64,000 nucleotides of DNA from Vogesella sp. LIG4 (GCF_900090205.1 NZ_LT607802.1:963846-1027845); one strand, 5' to 3'; positions 1 to 9,158 are shown, counted from the stretch's first letter. The notes: generated by a model not told the origin, from the sequence alone. Translations and numbers: made by a program.

Positions 1-607
1 AGATCGGGCCGGAGATCGGCAGCAGGATGCGCCCGAAGATGGTCCAGAAGCCGGCGCCGTCGATGCGCGCCGCCTTCACCAGCTCATCCGGCACGGTGAT
101 GTAGAAGTTGCGGAAGAACAGCGTGGTGAACGCGGTGCCGTACACCACGTGCACCAGCACCAGGCCGGCCGTGCTGTTGGCAATGCCCAGCAGGCCCAGC
201 AGCTGCGCCATCGGCAGCAGCACCACCTGGAACGGGATGAAGCAGCCCACCAGCAGCATGGTGAACAGCGCGTCGGAGCCCTTGAAGCGCCACATCGACA
301 CCACGTAGCCGTTCACCGCGCCGATCATGGTGGAGATCAGCACCGCCGGCACCGTCATCTTCACCGAGTTCCAGAAGAAGCCCTTCATGCCGCCGCATTC
401 CACGCCGGTGCAGGCCTCGGCCCAGGCCTTGACCCAGGCGCCGCCCTGCCAGGCTTGCGGCAGTGCCAGCATATTGCCGTTGCGGATGTCGTCCAGGCTC
501 TTGAACGAGGTGGTGAGCATCACGTACAGCGGCAGCAGGTAGTAGATGGCCATCAGGAGCAGCGCGGCGTACACCAGCGCGCGGCCAACGGTAAGGTTCT
601 TAAACAC
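1..607 (-). CDS. gtsC: Glucose/sugar ABC transporter permease, MalG/GtsC type (partial)
   Basis: Inner-membrane permease of a carbohydrate importer; about 202 residues are visible and the C-terminus lies beyond the window edge. The N-terminus carries a membrane segment (YAALLLMAIYYLLPLYVML) and the visible end holds the EAA-type loop that docks the ATPase (ELVKAARIDGAGFWTIF). The start is a GTG at 607 that overlaps the end of the upstream permease by 8 bases, so the two are translationally coupled. An extra loop with two cysteines (CTGVECGG) follows the first membrane segment. With the upstream permease and the GtsA-like binding protein it forms a Pseudomonas-type glucose importer; the ATPase gene would follow outside the window. 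The symbol rests on family resemblance. Confidence 0.88.
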   Translation of the reverse strand, partial: MFKNLTVGRALVYAALLLMAIYYLLPLYVMLTTSFKSLDDIRNGNMLALPQAWQGGAWVKAWAEACTGVECGGMKGFFWNSVKMTVPAVLISTMIGAVNGYVVSMWRFKGSDALFTMLLVGCFIPFQVVLLPMAQLLGLLGIANSTAGLVLVHVVYGTAFTTLFFRNFYITVPDELVKAARIDGAGFWTIFGRILLPISGPI

Positions 608-1499
608 GTTTGGCACTCCTTGTTTCCATGTACATCAGCGGCACCAGCACCGCCACGATGGTGAACAGCATCATCATGGCGGAGGACGCCCCCAGGCCAA
701 GCTGGCCGCGGGTAAAGGCGAACTGGTACATGAAGATGGCCGGCACGTCGGACGAGGTGCCCGGGCCGCCGCCGGTCAGCGCCATCACCAGGTCGAAGCT
801 CTTGATGGCGATGTGCGACAGGATCAGCAGCACGCTGAAGAACACCGGGCGCAAGCTGGGAATCAGGATGCGGCGGTAGATGGTGGGCAGGCTGGCGCCA
901 TCCACCTGGGCGGCCTTGATGATGGAGTCGTCGATGCCGCGCAGGCCGGCCAGGAACAGCGCCATCACGAAGCCGGAGCTTTGCCACACACCGGCAATCA
1001 CCACGGTGTAGATGGACATGTCGGAGTTCACCAGCCAGTCGAAGGTGAAGCTGGTATAGCCCAGATCGTTCACCACCTTCTGCAGACCCATGTCCGGGTT
1101 CAGCATCCACTTCCAGGCAGTGCCGGTCACGATGAAGGACAGCGCCATCGGGTACAGGTAGATGGTGCGCAGTGCGCCTTCGGCGCGGATTTTCTGATCC
1201 AGCAGCACCGCCATCAGCAGGCCGACGATCAGGCAGAACAAAATGAACAGGCTGCCGAAGATGCCGAGGTTGGCCGCAGCGGTCCACCAGCGGTCGTTGT
1301 CGAACAGCGCCTGGTATTGCACCAGCCCGGCCCATTCGAAGCGGGGCATCATGCGCGATTCGGTAAAGGAGAGCCAGCCGGTCCAGGCGATGAAGCCGTA
1401 GACGAAGACCAGGCTGGCAGCCAGCGTCGGCGACAGCACCAGCTTGGGCAGCCAGCGGTCGGCCAGCGCGCGCAGGCCTTGATTAGCAGAGGCGGACAT
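600..1499 (-). CDS. gtsB: Glucose/sugar ABC transporter permease, MalF/GtsB type
   Basis: First permease of the sugar importer, 299 residues. Six membrane segments can be placed, beginning with LVLSPTLAASLVFVYGFI near residue 20. The cytoplasmic EAA loop is DDSIIKAAQVDGASLPTIYR, near residue 190, followed by LIPSLRP. The ATG at 1499 lies 125 bases downstream of the binding-protein gene, with a GC-rich inverted repeat in the gap. That hairpin could let the binding protein be made in excess, as is common in such operons. The 3' end overlaps gtsC by 8 bases. One copy of the TTGGCCGCA motif lies inside the gene at 1269-1278. Confidence 0.9.
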   Translation of the reverse strand: MSASANQGLRALADRWLPKLVLSPTLAASLVFVYGFIAWTGWLSFTESRMMPRFEWAGLVQYQALFDNDRWWTAAANLGIFGSLFILFCLIVGLLMAVLLDQKIRAEGALRTIYLYPMALSFIVTGTAWKWMLNPDMGLQKVVNDLGYTSFTFDWLVNSDMSIYTVVIAGVWQSSGFVMALFLAGLRGIDDSIIKAAQVDGASLPTIYRRILIPSLRPVFFSVLLILSHIAIKSFDLVMALTGGGPGTSSDVPAIFMYQFAFTRGQLGLGASSAMMMLFTIVAVLVPLMYMETRSAKRV

Positions 1500-1624
1500 G
1501 AGAGTTCCTTGCTGTCTCGGGTAAGGCGGCGCCGTTCACGCAGCCTGGCGGCGGCGCTAGCGAACGGCGAGAGACATCCACCCCGCCGGCAGGCGGCGGG
1601 GCAGACAGGGTTACAGCATCAGGA

Positions 1625-2869
1625 TCAGCGTACGGCGCTGGCCTTGGCCAGACGCTCGGTCGCCTGCTTCGGTGTCATGCTGGAGTTCATGAACTGCGAG
1701 ATCACGTCCACCATGGCGCCTTCGGTCGCGGACGGCATGGCCATCTTGTGCGCGAAGCTCGGCACCAGCTTGTTGCTCTTGGCGGCGGCGTTCATGTCGA
1801 AGTTGGACTTCTTGGCGCAGTCGTCGAACTTGGTCAGCGGGGTATCCAGGCGGGCCGGGATGGAGCCCTTGTTCAGGTTGAACACTTCCTGGAATTCCTT
1901 GCTCATCACGGTGTTGGCCAGGTCGGCCTGGGCCTTCACCGCTGCCGGCGACTTCTGCTGGAACATGGCCAGCGAATCGATGTTGAAGGTGAAGGCGTTC
2001 TGGGTGCCCGGTGCGTCTACACACAGGAAGTCCTTGCCCGGTACCTTGCCGGCGGCGGTGAATTCGCCCTTGGCCCAGTCACCCATGAACTGCATGCCGG
2101 CCTTGCCGTTGATCACCATGGCGGTAGCCAGGTTCCAGTCGCGGCCAGCGGCGCCCTTGTCGATGTAGGTTTTCACCTTGGCCAGGGTCTCGAACACTTT
2201 CAGGGTGGTGGCGCCGCCAACGGTGGCCTTGTCCAGCTTCACGAAGGCCTTGCTGTAGTAGTCGGCACCGCCCACGCCCAGCGCAACGGATTCAAACAGG
2301 GTGGCGTCCTGCCACGGCTGGCCGCCGTGGGCGATAGGCTGGATGCCGGCCTTCTGCAGCTTGTCGGCAGCAGCAAAGAATTCCGGCCAGGTTTTCGGCA
2401 CGGTGGCGCCGGCCTTCTTGAAGGCTTCCGGGTTCACCCACAGCCAGTTCACGCGGTGCACGTTCACCGGCACGGCCACGTACTTGCCCTTGTACTTCAT
2501 CACGTTGCTGACCACTTTGGGCAGCTGCTTGTCCCAGTTGCCGGCCTTGGCAACGGAATCGATGTCGGCCAGCACGCCTTCGGCGCCCCATTCCTGGATC
2601 GCCGGGCCCTTGATCTGGGCGGCGGTCGGCGGGTTGCCGGATACCACGCGGGTTTTCAGGGCGGTCATGGCGTTGTCGCCGCCACCGCCGGCCACGGCGA
2701 AGTCCTTCCAGGTATCGCCCTTGGCAGTCATCATTTTTTTCAGTTCGGCAACGGACTTGGCTTCGCCGCCGGAGGTCCACCAGTGCAGTACTTCCACATC
2801 ACCCGCCATCGCGGTTGCCGGCAGCAGGGTTGCGGCCAGTACGGCCACGGTCAGACGCTTCATTTCCAT
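1625..2869 (-). CDS. gtsA: Glucose/sugar ABC transporter periplasmic binding protein
   Basis: Extracellular sugar-binding protein of the ABC importer, 414 residues. The start ATG at 2869 follows a GGAG site by 7 bases; a longer reading frame upstream has no ribosome site. A signal peptide is clear (MEMKRLTVAVLAATLLPATAMA, cut after AMA). The mature N-terminus EVLHWWTSGGEAKS and the segments VAGGGGDNAMTALKTR and QIKGPAIQEW resemble Pseudomonas glucose-binding GtsA, so glucose is the likely ligand; mannose or another hexose is possible. It is the first gene of the operon and is preceded by tandem direct repeats and a -10 box. Confidence 0.9.
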   Translation of the reverse strand: MEMKRLTVAVLAATLLPATAMAGDVEVLHWWTSGGEAKSVAELKKMMTAKGDTWKDFAVAGGGGDNAMTALKTRVVSGNPPTAAQIKGPAIQEWGAEGVLADIDSVAKAGNWDKQLPKVVSNVMKYKGKYVAVPVNVHRVNWLWVNPEAFKKAGATVPKTWPEFFAAADKLQKAGIQPIAHGGQPWQDATLFESVALGVGGADYYSKAFVKLDKATVGGATTLKVFETLAKVKTYIDKGAAGRDWNLATAMVINGKAGMQFMGDWAKGEFTAAGKVPGKDFLCVDAPGTQNAFTFNIDSLAMFQQKSPAAVKAQADLANTVMSKEFQEVFNLNKGSIPARLDTPLTKFDDCAKKSNFDMNAAAKSNKLVPSFAHKMAMPSATEGAMVDVISQFMNSSMTPKQATERLAKASAVR

Positions 2870-2976
2870 ATTCCATCTCCTGTCGTGTTGTATGCCGCCC
2901 GATGTGCTGATTTTTTGGCTTTGCGGGCGACGAACCCTGCGGGGCAACTCTCCTTGCCCGTTCCGCAGTTGGGTGC

Positions 2977-3013
2977 ACTATAGCCACGAGATGTAAGTTT
3001 TGTGTAAGTTTTT
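2977..3013 (-). promoter_or_regulatory. gtsABC promoter with tandem 11-bp direct repeats
   Basis: Read on the minus strand, a -10 box TATAGT (2977-2982) has no good -35 hexamer. In its place lie two tandem 11-bp direct repeats; on the plus strand these are TGTAAGTTTTG (2992-3002) and TGTAAGTTTTT (3003-3013), starting 9 bp upstream of the -10. Two head-to-tail sites one helical turn apart at the -35 position are the usual architecture for activators of the OmpR/PhoB family. The divisible candidate is the response regulator encoded just upstream (4631-5308). The remaining 2870-3180 sequence holds the terminator below and nothing else recognisable. Confidence 0.5.
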
Positions 3014-3124
3014 GCGAAGATTGTCGTAAGGAAACGCGCCATAATGGGTGCGCCGCGTCATGACAATGCGCTGAAATGCCTTGAAATTGGGCAAGCAGGC
3101 TTTATTGCAGTGCAATAAAAACAG

Positions 3125-3153
3125 AAAAAGTAGTGTCTTAACTACACACTACT
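3125..3153 (-). terminator. Rho-independent terminator of the two-component operon
   Basis: An 8-bp stem (AGTAGTGT at 3129-3136, ACACTACT at 3146-3153) with a 9-base loop is followed on the minus strand by a run of five T (3125-3129). It lies 28 bases beyond the stop codon of the sensor kinase and separates the two-component operon from gtsABC. Confidence 0.75.
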
Positions 3154-3180
3154 TTGCGGGCAAACCGTTCCGGGCAGCGC

Positions 3181-4629
3181 TCAGTGCGGCGGCGTTGCGG
3201 CCAAGGGCAGCAGCAGGCAGACCCGCAGACCGCCGCCCGGATTGTCGCCCAGGCTGACGCTGGCGCCATGGCGGCGGGCGATTTCCTGCACGATGGCCAG
3301 CCCCAGGCCACAGCCCTTGCCCTTGCCTTCCGCGCTGCCGCGGTAGAAGCGCCCGAACACCCGCTCGCGCTCATCCACCGGGATGCCGGGGCCGTTGTCG
3401 CGCACTTCCAGCCGCACCTGCGCGCCTTCACGCGCCAGCCACAGCGTCACCTCGCCGCCGCGCGGGGTGTAACTGATGGCATTGTCCAGCAAGTTGGCCA
3501 CCAGCTCGCGCAGCAGGCCGGCGTGGCCCTGTACCGGCAGCGCACCCTCCTCGCCTTCCAGCCCCAAATCCAGCCCGGCAGCCAGCGCACGCGGCACCGC
3601 TTCCGCCGCCACCTCGCGCGCCAGCGCCGCCAGGTCCAGCGCGGCGAACTGCAGCCCGGCCTCCGGCTCGGCGCGCGCCAGCGCCAGCAGCTGGTTCACC
3701 AGGCGGATGGAGCGCGCCACGCTGGTTTCCACCTGCCCCAGCTGGCGCTGTGCCAGCGGCAGGTCCGGCGCCGCCTCGGCCAGCTCGGCCTGCACCAGCT
3801 CGGTCTGCGACTTCAGCCCCGCCAGCGGCGTGCGCAGCTGGTGCGCGGCGTCGGCGATGAAGCGCCGCTGCTGCGCCACTTGCGAGTGCACCTCGTCCAG
3901 CAGGGTGTTGATGGCGGTGGCCAGGGTGCGTACCTCGGCCGGGGCGTTGTCGATCTCGATGGGCGCCAGGTCGCGCGGCGTGCGGTCCTCCACCGTGCGG
4001 CGCAGGCTGCGCAGCGGCGACAGGCCACGGCTGACGCCGGCCCACACCAGCACGCTGGTGAGCAGGATCAGCAGCAGCAACGGCAGGCCCATGTCGAGCA
4101 GGATGCGGCGCGCCAGCTCGGCGGACAGGGTGCGGCTCTTGGCCACCTGCACCAGCATCAGGTCCGGGTGCTCCGGCGTGCCGGCCGGCAGGTATTGCGC
4201 CGCCACCCGCACGTCCAGCTTGCCGAGCTTGCCGTTATAGAAGAAGGTTTCCCGCAGCGGGGCGCTGACGCTGGCCGGCGGGCGCGGCATCGCCGGCTCG
4301 CCCAGCAGGAAGGCTTCCGGCGGCGAACTCACCATGTAGTAGACGCGGTCGTCCGGATCCTGCTCCAGCACGTCGCGCGCGGCACGCGGGAAATCGACAT
4401 AGAAGCCGTTGCCGAACGGTTTGACCTGGCGTGCCAGCGCGCTGCTGGACTTGGCCAGGGTGCGGTCTATCACCTCGTTGGCGTAGGCCAGGGTGAGCTT
4501 GTAGGCAAGGAAGGCGGCCCCCAGCCACAGCACCAGCTGCGGCAGAAGCAGCCACAGTAGCAGCTGGCGCCGCAGCGACAGCTGGCGCGGGCGGCCGCTG
4601 CCGGCGCGGGCAGGCTCCGCTGACGTCAC
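3181..4629 (-). CDS. Sensor histidine kinase, TctE/QseC-like
   Basis: Inner-membrane sensor kinase, 482 residues, starting at GTG 4629, one base after the stop of the response regulator. Order: a first membrane segment LLLWLLLPQLVLWLGAAFLAY, a periplasmic sensor of about 140 residues, a second membrane segment (MGLPLLLLILLTSVLVWAGV), HAMP, an H-box with the phospho-acceptor in DAAHQLRTPLAG, an N-box (ANLLDNAISYTPRGG) and G-boxes (DNGPGIP, GCGLGLAIVQEI). The sensor domain resembles the 2CSK_N type of tricarboxylate and sugar-responsive kinases. Its neighbour is the glucose importer, comparable to GtrS-GltR beside glucose uptake genes in Pseudomonas; a carbohydrate or organic acid ligand is an inference. 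Confidence 0.88.
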   Translation of the reverse strand: MTSAEPARAGSGRPRQLSLRRQLLLWLLLPQLVLWLGAAFLAYKLTLAYANEVIDRTLAKSSSALARQVKPFGNGFYVDFPRAARDVLEQDPDDRVYYMVSSPPEAFLLGEPAMPRPPASVSAPLRETFFYNGKLGKLDVRVAAQYLPAGTPEHPDLMLVQVAKSRTLSAELARRILLDMGLPLLLLILLTSVLVWAGVSRGLSPLRSLRRTVEDRTPRDLAPIEIDNAPAEVRTLATAINTLLDEVHSQVAQQRRFIADAAHQLRTPLAGLKSQTELVQAELAEAAPDLPLAQRQLGQVETSVARSIRLVNQLLALARAEPEAGLQFAALDLAALAREVAAEAVPRALAAGLDLGLEGEEGALPVQGHAGLLRELVANLLDNAISYTPRGGEVTLWLAREGAQVRLEVRDNGPGIPVDERERVFGRFYRGSAEGKGKGCGLGLAIVQEIARRHGASVSLGDNPGGGLRVCLLLPLAATPPH

Positions 4630-4630
4630 C

Positions 4631-5308
4631 TTACTGTTCCGCCGCCAGCAGATAGCCCAGGCCGCGCACCGCGCGCACGCCCACGCCGCTGCCGTCCAGC
4701 TTCTTGCGCAGGCGGTGCACGTAGACCTCCACCGCGTTGGCGCCCACCTCCTCGCCCTCGCCGGACAGCTCGGCGGCAATCTGCTCCTTGGTCACCACGC
4801 GGTCGGCATTGGCCAGCAGGATGTCCAGCAGCTGCAGCTCGCGCGCCGACAGCTCCAGCGGCGCATTGTCGGCCCAGGCGCGCTGGCCGGCACGGTCCAG
4901 CCGCAGCGGGCCGAAACGCAGCTCGTCGCGCTGCGGGCTGTCCACCACGCGGTGGCGGCGCAGCAGCGCGCGGATGCGCGCCTCCAGCTCGGGGAATTCG
5001 AACGGCTTCACCAGGTAGTCGTCGGCGCCGGCATCCAGCCCGGCGACGCGGTCTTCCATGCTGTCCAGCGCGGTGAGCAGCAGGATGGGCAGCGCCGGCT
5101 TGTGCACGCGCACATTGCGCAGCACCTGCAGGCCATCCAGCCCCGGCAGACCGATGTCGAGGATCACGGCATCGAAATCGCCGGCCAGCAGCTGCTGCTG
5201 CGCCTGCAGGCCATCGGCGGCATGGGCGGTATCGAACCCCAGCCGCGCCAGGCGGGTGAGCAGCGCATCGGCCAGTACGGTGTCGTCTTCGGCAATAAAC
5301 AGCTTCAT
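4631..5308 (-). CDS. Response regulator, OmpR family (TctD/QseB-like)
   Basis: DNA-binding response regulator of 225 residues. The receiver domain has acidic residues E7, D8 and D9, phospho-acceptor D51 (VILDIGLPG), T79 in LLLTALD and the switch lysine in DDYLVKPFEFPE. The C-terminal winged helix (ELSARELQLLDILL, VEVYVHRLRKKL, VRGLGYLL) is of OmpR type. It is co-transcribed with the kinase. The tandem 11-bp repeats upstream of gtsA are its best candidate operator, which would make it the activator of sugar uptake. No distinct promoter was resolved in the repeat region upstream. Confidence 0.9.
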   Translation of the reverse strand: MKLFIAEDDTVLADALLTRLARLGFDTAHAADGLQAQQQLLAGDFDAVILDIGLPGLDGLQVLRNVRVHKPALPILLLTALDSMEDRVAGLDAGADDYLVKPFEFPELEARIRALLRRHRVVDSPQRDELRFGPLRLDRAGQRAWADNAPLELSARELQLLDILLANADRVVTKEQIAAELSGEGEEVGANAVEVYVHRLRKKLDGSGVGVRAVRGLGYLLAAEQ

Positions 5309-5427
5309 GGTGTGGCGGGCGGCTAAGTAACAGTGCTTGATGGTATGTCAAAACCGGCGGCGGCGGCAGGTGCCCTGCGACATGGGGTTGTCGTGGGATG
5401 CGGCCAACGTTGTTGTCCGTATGTTGT

Positions 5428-5749
5428 AGGGCGGGTTGAGCGTAGCGAAGCCCAACGTTTACCGCGTTGCCTTGTTGGTGTTGTCGGGTGTGGAATCCGC
5501 TACGCGGATGATGATTGAAGTCGCCGGTTCCGCCCGGCGTACGGGGAGGGGGGCGTGCCGCCGCCCCCCTCCGCCCCCGCTCGCCCCTTATGGTCCGCGA
5601 AACCCCGCCCAAAAAGGCATTCGCCAGGCGCCGGCAATTCGCCGTTTGCTAACGTCAAACGGCTCAGCTGCCGTCTTAAAACCTGGCGAACACCATTTTG
5701 GCCGGCGCTCCCCGTGGGGCAGTTTGGGCGCTTCACAACGTTGGCCGCA
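5428..5749 (-). repeat. Dispersed structured repeat family A, copy A1
   Basis: Inverted relative to copies A4 and A5. Reading on the minus strand it begins with the uptake-like motif TGCGGCCAACGTT at 5749. Three nested helices can be drawn: an outer stem (TTCGCCAGG 5620-5628 with CCTGGCGAA 5682-5690), a short middle stem, and an inner hairpin with arms 5642-5648 and 5656-5662 closing the loop ACGTTAG (minus strand). The inner stem reads CCGTTTG/CAAACGG here but CCGCGCG/CGCGCGG in all other copies, so both arms changed together. Confidence 0.75.
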
Positions 5750-5824
5750 TGCTTTGTACGTGCTTATGCGGCCAACATCACACTGGTGGGCACGCTGCGC
5801 TTTGCCCACCCTACGAGCCGGCTG

Positions 5825-6103
5825 AACCGAACCGACGTACCCCAATCCCGTTGGCGCGAGCCGGGCAAAAGGGTGCGCCCCAGGTTTTAAGCCGCCGCTT
5901 TGTTTGAGCCGCGCGACGTTAGCGCGCGGCGAGTTCGGCGGCGCCTGGGGCGTGCCTTTTTGCACGGGGTTTCGAATGGCCGTCGGGTCGCCTTTTCTTT
6001 GGGTACTTTCTTTTGGCGAAGCAAAAGAAAGTACCCCGTCCGCCGGGCGGAACCGGCAACTTCAAACATCTTCCGCGTAGCGGATACAAAACCTGCTACG
6101 CGC
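5825..6103 (+). repeat. Dispersed structured repeat family A, copy A2
   Basis: Plus-orientation copy, closest to A3. Outer stem CGCCCCAGG (5876-5884) pairs with CCTGGGGCG (5944-5952); the inner hairpin is CCGCGCG (5909-5915), loop ACGTTAG (5916-5922), CGCGCGG (5923-5929). A second module is a perfect 15-bp hairpin (6001-6015 with 6022-6036, loop GCGAAG). The segment CCGCGTAGCGG near 6076 is another short palindrome shared by the family. Confidence 0.75.
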
Positions 6104-6284
6104 CAGATATCCCCGGATGCGCCTACGGCTTACCCGGGTGCGCCACCCGCGCAGCGGGCAAAAAAAGGGCGTGCCGGGGAGAGTCGGCACGCCTTCAAAC
6201 GAAACGAAAAGCAACAAAACACACCATCCCGCAGCGCGTGTCTGACGGAAAGGATTCGGTAGCCAGCCCCAAAGGGGCTAGCGC

Positions 6285-6362
6285 GTAGGGTGGGTAAAGG
6301 CCGCAGGCCGTGCCCACCGGCAAGGTGACACTGGTGGGCACGCTATGCGTTGCCCACCCTAC
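6285..6362. repeat. Inverted-repeat unit with GTAGGGTGGG ends
   Basis: The outer arms GTAGGGTGGG (6285-6294) and CCCACCCTAC (6353-6362) enclose two further GTGCCCACC/GGTGGGCAC segments. Relatives occur at 5785-5816 and 36379-36413 with the same CCCACCCTA end. Such GTAGGG...CCCTAC units are common between genes in proteobacteria. It sits just downstream of eda and may serve as its transcript end. Confidence 0.6.
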
Positions 6363-6385
6363 AGATTTCAGCGCGGAGCAAGCAC

Positions 6386-7012
6386 TCAGCGCTTGATCAG
6401 CTGGCAGGCTTCGCTGGCCAGTGCGGTGATCTTGTCCCAGTCCTGGGCGGCGATGGCCGCTTCCGGGGTCAGCCAGCTGCCGCCTACTGCCAGTACGTTC
6501 GGCAGCGCCAGGTAGTTGGCCGCATTGGAGGCATCGATGCCGCCGGTGGGGCAGAAACGCAGTTCCGGCAGCGGGCCGGCCAGCGCCTTGAGCAGCTTGA
6601 TGCCGCCCACCGCCTCGGCCGGGAACAGTTTCAGGATGTCGAAACCCTCGTCCTGCGCGCGCATCGCCTCGGAGGCGGTGGCCACGCCGGGGATGAACGG
6701 CACGCCGGAGGCACGCGCGGCGGCGGCCAGTTCCGGGGTCAGGCCCGGGCTGAGGCCGAACTGCGCGCCGGCATCCAGCGCCGCTTCCAGGTGGGCACGG
6801 GTGCGTACGGTGCCGGCGCCTACCAGCGCGTCCGGCACTTCGTCACGGATGCGGCGCATTGCCGCCAGCGCCGCCTTGGTGCGCAGGGTGATTTCCAGGG
6901 TGCGGATGCCACCGGCCACCAGGGCGCGGGCAAGATCAACCGCTACCGCGGCGTCGTTGACCACGATCACCGGCATTACCGGGCTTTGGCGAAGGAGATT
7001 CAAAGCGTCCAT
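6386..7012 (-). CDS. eda: 2-dehydro-3-deoxy-phosphogluconate aldolase (KDPG aldolase)
   Basis: Cytoplasmic enzyme that splits KDPG into pyruvate and glyceraldehyde-3-phosphate, the last step of the Entner-Doudoroff pathway; it may also act on 4-hydroxy-2-oxoglutarate. At 208 residues it is full length. The catalytic acid is E40 (LEITLRT) and the Schiff-base lysine is K128 (ILKLFPAE); the phosphate site includes CPTGGI and GGSWL. It lies 115 bases downstream of edd on the same strand and is probably co-transcribed. The gap carries one uptake-like motif (7100-7112). Confidence 0.97.
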   Translation of the reverse strand: MDALNLLRQSPVMPVIVVNDAAVAVDLARALVAGGIRTLEITLRTKAALAAMRRIRDEVPDALVGAGTVRTRAHLEAALDAGAQFGLSPGLTPELAAAARASGVPFIPGVATASEAMRAQDEGFDILKLFPAEAVGGIKLLKALAGPLPELRFCPTGGIDASNAANYLALPNVLAVGGSWLTPEAAIAAQDWDKITALASEACQLIKR

Positions 7013-7127
7013 GTCTGTCCTTTCGAGCCGCCGGCAGCATTCCTGTATTGGCTCAGGCGTGCTGCGGGGTTTTGTTGGCGGCTCATGTTAGTGGCTGGCT
7101 GCGGCCAACCTTTGCGGTATTGCGTGA

Positions 7128-8972
7128 TTAACGGTCGCCCTGCTGCCACAGCGGGTGGGAAAAGCTCATCGCGCCCTCTTCCGCCGCGGTGGCCAGCTGG
7201 CGCATGCCGGCGAACAGGTCGCGGCCGGTGCCGAACTGATTGCGGGCCAGATCGATCTGCGCCGGCTGGCGTGCCGCCCATTCGGCGGCTGGCACCAGTA
7301 CGGCAAGCTCGCCCTTGTCGGCATCCAGCCGTACCAGGTCGCCGTCCTGCACCTTGCCGATATCGCCGCCCAGCAGCGCTTCCGGCGACACGTGGATCGC
7401 CGCCGGCACCTTGCCGGAGGCGCCGGACATGCGGCCGTCGGTGACCAGGGCCACTTTGAAGCCGCGCTCCTGCAGCACGCCCAGCGGCGGGGTGAGCTTG
7501 TGCAGTTCCGGCATGCCGTTGGCGCGCGGGCCCTGGAAGCGGATCACCGCCACAAAATCTTTTTCCAGCTCGCCGCGCTTGAACGCCGCCAGCAGTTCGT
7601 TCTGATCGTTGAACACTACCGCCGGCGCTTCCACCACGCGGTGTTCCGGCTTCACGGCCGATACCTTGATCACCGCACGGCCGATATTGCCGGCCAGCAC
7701 TTTCAGGCCGCCATCGGCGGAGAAAGGGTTGGCCGCAGGGCGCAGCACGCTGTCGTCGCCGCTGGTCTGCGGCGCCGGGCGGAAGGCCGCCTCGCCGTCG
7801 TTCAACCAGGCTTCCTGGCTGTGGGCGCGCAGGCCCTTGCCCATGATGGTGGTCACGTCGTCATGCAGCAGGCCGGCATCCAGCAACTCGCGAATCACGA
7901 AGCCCATGCCGCCGGCGGCGTGGAAGTGGTTCACGTCGGCCTTGCCATTGGGGTAGGCGCGCACGATCAGCGGCACCACCGCGGACAGCTGGTCGAAGTC
8001 GTCCCAGTTGATGCTGATGCCGGCGGCGCGCGCCATGGCCACCAGGTGCATGGTGTGGTTGGTGGAGCCGCCGGTAGCCAGCAGGCCGACGATGCCGTTG
8101 ACGATGGCTTTCTCGTCGATGACCTCGGCAATCGGGGTGTAGCGGCCGCCCTGGGCGCTGATCTCGGTAGCCACGCGGGCGGCCTTGCGGGTCAGCGCCT
8201 CGCGCAGCGGGGTATTCGGGTTGACGAAGGCGGCGCCCGGCAGGTGCAGGCCCATGATCTCCATCAGCATCTGGTTGCTGTTGGCGGTGCCGTAGAAGGT
8301 GCAGGTGCCCGGGCCGTGGTAGGAGGCCATTTCCGAGGCCAGCAGCGCGTCGCGGCCAACCTTGCCCTCGGCAAACAGCTGGCGCACCTTGGCTTTTTCG
8401 TCGTTGGCGATGCCGGTGGTCATCGGGCCGGCGGGCACAAACACCGCCGGCAGGTGGCCGAAGGACAGCGCACCTATCACCAGGCCCGGCACGATCTTGT
8501 CGCACACGCCCAGGTACAGCGCGGCGTCGAACATCTGGTGGCTCAGGGCGATGGCGGTGCTCATGGCGATCACGTCGCGCGAGAACAGCGACAGCTCCAT
8601 GCCGTCAAAGCCCTGGGTAACGCCGTCGCACATTGCCGGCACGCCGCCGGCGAACTGCGCGGTGGCGCCGGCTTTCAGCGCCTCTTCCTTGATCAGCGCC
8701 GGAAAAGCTTCCAGCGGCTGGTGCGCCGACAGCATATCGTTATAGGCAGACACGATGGCCAGATTGGGGCGCACGCTGTCCTGCAGGTGGATCTTGATGC
8801 CGGCCGGCATGGCGGCAAACGCGTGCGCCTGATTGGTACAGGACAGCTGGGTACGCTCTACCTTGCCCTGGCGCATGGCGGCGCGGACGTGATCCATATA
8901 AACGGTGCGGGTAGCACGGCTGCGTTCGACGATGCGGTCGGTAACGGCTTTCAGAACGGGGTGCAGAGTCAT
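7128..8972 (-). CDS. edd: 6-phosphogluconate dehydratase
   Basis: Iron-sulfur dehydratase of the IlvD/Edd family that converts 6-phosphogluconate to KDPG. Length 614 residues, usual for Edd. Family motifs are present: [28 protein letters not shown] (a cluster cysteine), [13 protein letters not shown] and [13 protein letters not shown]. It is divergent from zwf across a 252-bp AT-rich control region with two HexR-like boxes, and is followed by eda. The gene carries a near-match of the uptake-like motif at 8351. Start ATG at 8972; no strong ribosome site is visible. Confidence 0.97.
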   Translation of the reverse strand: MTLHPVLKAVTDRIVERSRATRTVYMDHVRAAMRQGKVERTQLSCTNQAHAFAAMPAGIKIHLQDSVRPNLAIVSAYNDMLSAHQPLEAFPALIKEEALKAGATAQFAGGVPAMCDGVTQGFDGMELSLFSRDVIAMSTAIALSHQMFDAALYLGVCDKIVPGLVIGALSFGHLPAVFVPAGPMTTGIANDEKAKVRQLFAEGKVGRDALLASEMASYHGPGTCTFYGTANSNQMLMEIMGLHLPGAAFVNPNTPLREALTRKAARVATEISAQGGRYTPIAEVIDEKAIVNGIVGLLATGGSTNHTMHLVAMARAAGISINWDDFDQLSAVVPLIVRAYPNGKADVNHFHAAGGMGFVIRELLDAGLLHDDVTTIMGKGLRAHSQEAWLNDGEAAFRPAPQTSGDDSVLRPAANPFSADGGLKVLAGNIGRAVIKVSAVKPEHRVVEAPAVVFNDQNELLAAFKRGELEKDFVAVIRFQGPRANGMPELHKLTPPLGVLQERGFKVALVTDGRMSGASGKVPAAIHVSPEALLGGDIGKVQDGDLVRLDADKGELAVLVPAAEWAARQPAQIDLARNQFGTGRDLFAGMRQLATAAEEGAMSFSHPLWQQGDR

Positions 8973-8999
8973 GGTGGTGGCCCGTGTTGCGGTAGTCGA

Positions 9000-9028
9000 A
9001 TGGTAGTTTTACTACAGTTTGTTGGCAA
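9000..9028 (-). promoter_or_regulatory. edd promoter with HexR-like operator
   Basis: Read on the minus strand, -35 TTGCCA (9023-9028), a 17-bp spacer and -10 TACCAT (9000-9005). An inverted repeat GTAGT-TTT-ACTAC (9003-9015) overlaps the -10. It fits the TGTARTwwwAYTACA pattern I recall for HexR in gammaproteobacteria. A repressor bound here would block RNA polymerase, and hexR itself is encoded 3.6 kb away in the same sugar cluster. Confidence 0.6.
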
Positions 9029-9158
9029 GGCATTACGCCACATTTGCCGTAAAAAAAGCGCACCACGCTTCATTAAATCCATATATATCAAGCAAATACA
9101 GCATTGTTGGCCGTCAACAACACCTGCAATGCTCACAATGAAAAGCTGGCTACGGCCA

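Larger units (their letters stand above)
5309..6385. other. Gene-free repeat cluster between the response regulator and eda
   Basis: About 1.08 kb without a credible gene. It contains two copies of repeat family A in opposite orientation (5428-5749 and 5825-6103), three copies of the TGCGGCCAAC motif (5399, 5737, 5767) and an inverted-repeat unit with ends GTAGGGTGGG and CCCACCCTAC (6285-6362). Several open frames cross it, but they follow the repeat, recur in fragments in other copies, and have no convincing ribosome sites. I treat them as spurious. Confidence 0.7.

Noticed and set aside
3129-3153. AGTAGTGT...ACACTACT considered as a HexR operator
   Set aside because: The arms are spaced differently from the GTAGT-N3-ACTAC boxes and are followed by a T-run on the minus strand just after a stop codon, so a terminator fits better.
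5909-5929. Family A hairpin considered as an integron attC site
   Set aside because: The GTTAG is in the loop of a perfect stem and not in paired R/L boxes with extrahelical bases; no integrase or cassette genes are present.
5436-6288. Several overlapping open frames of 60-130 residues in the repeat cluster, with relatives at 36074-36493 and 50168-50587
   Set aside because: They follow repeat family A; shared peptide pieces (for example RATLARGEFG) arise from the repeat. Paired stem changes alter the peptides at many positions, so DNA/RNA pairing and not protein is conserved.
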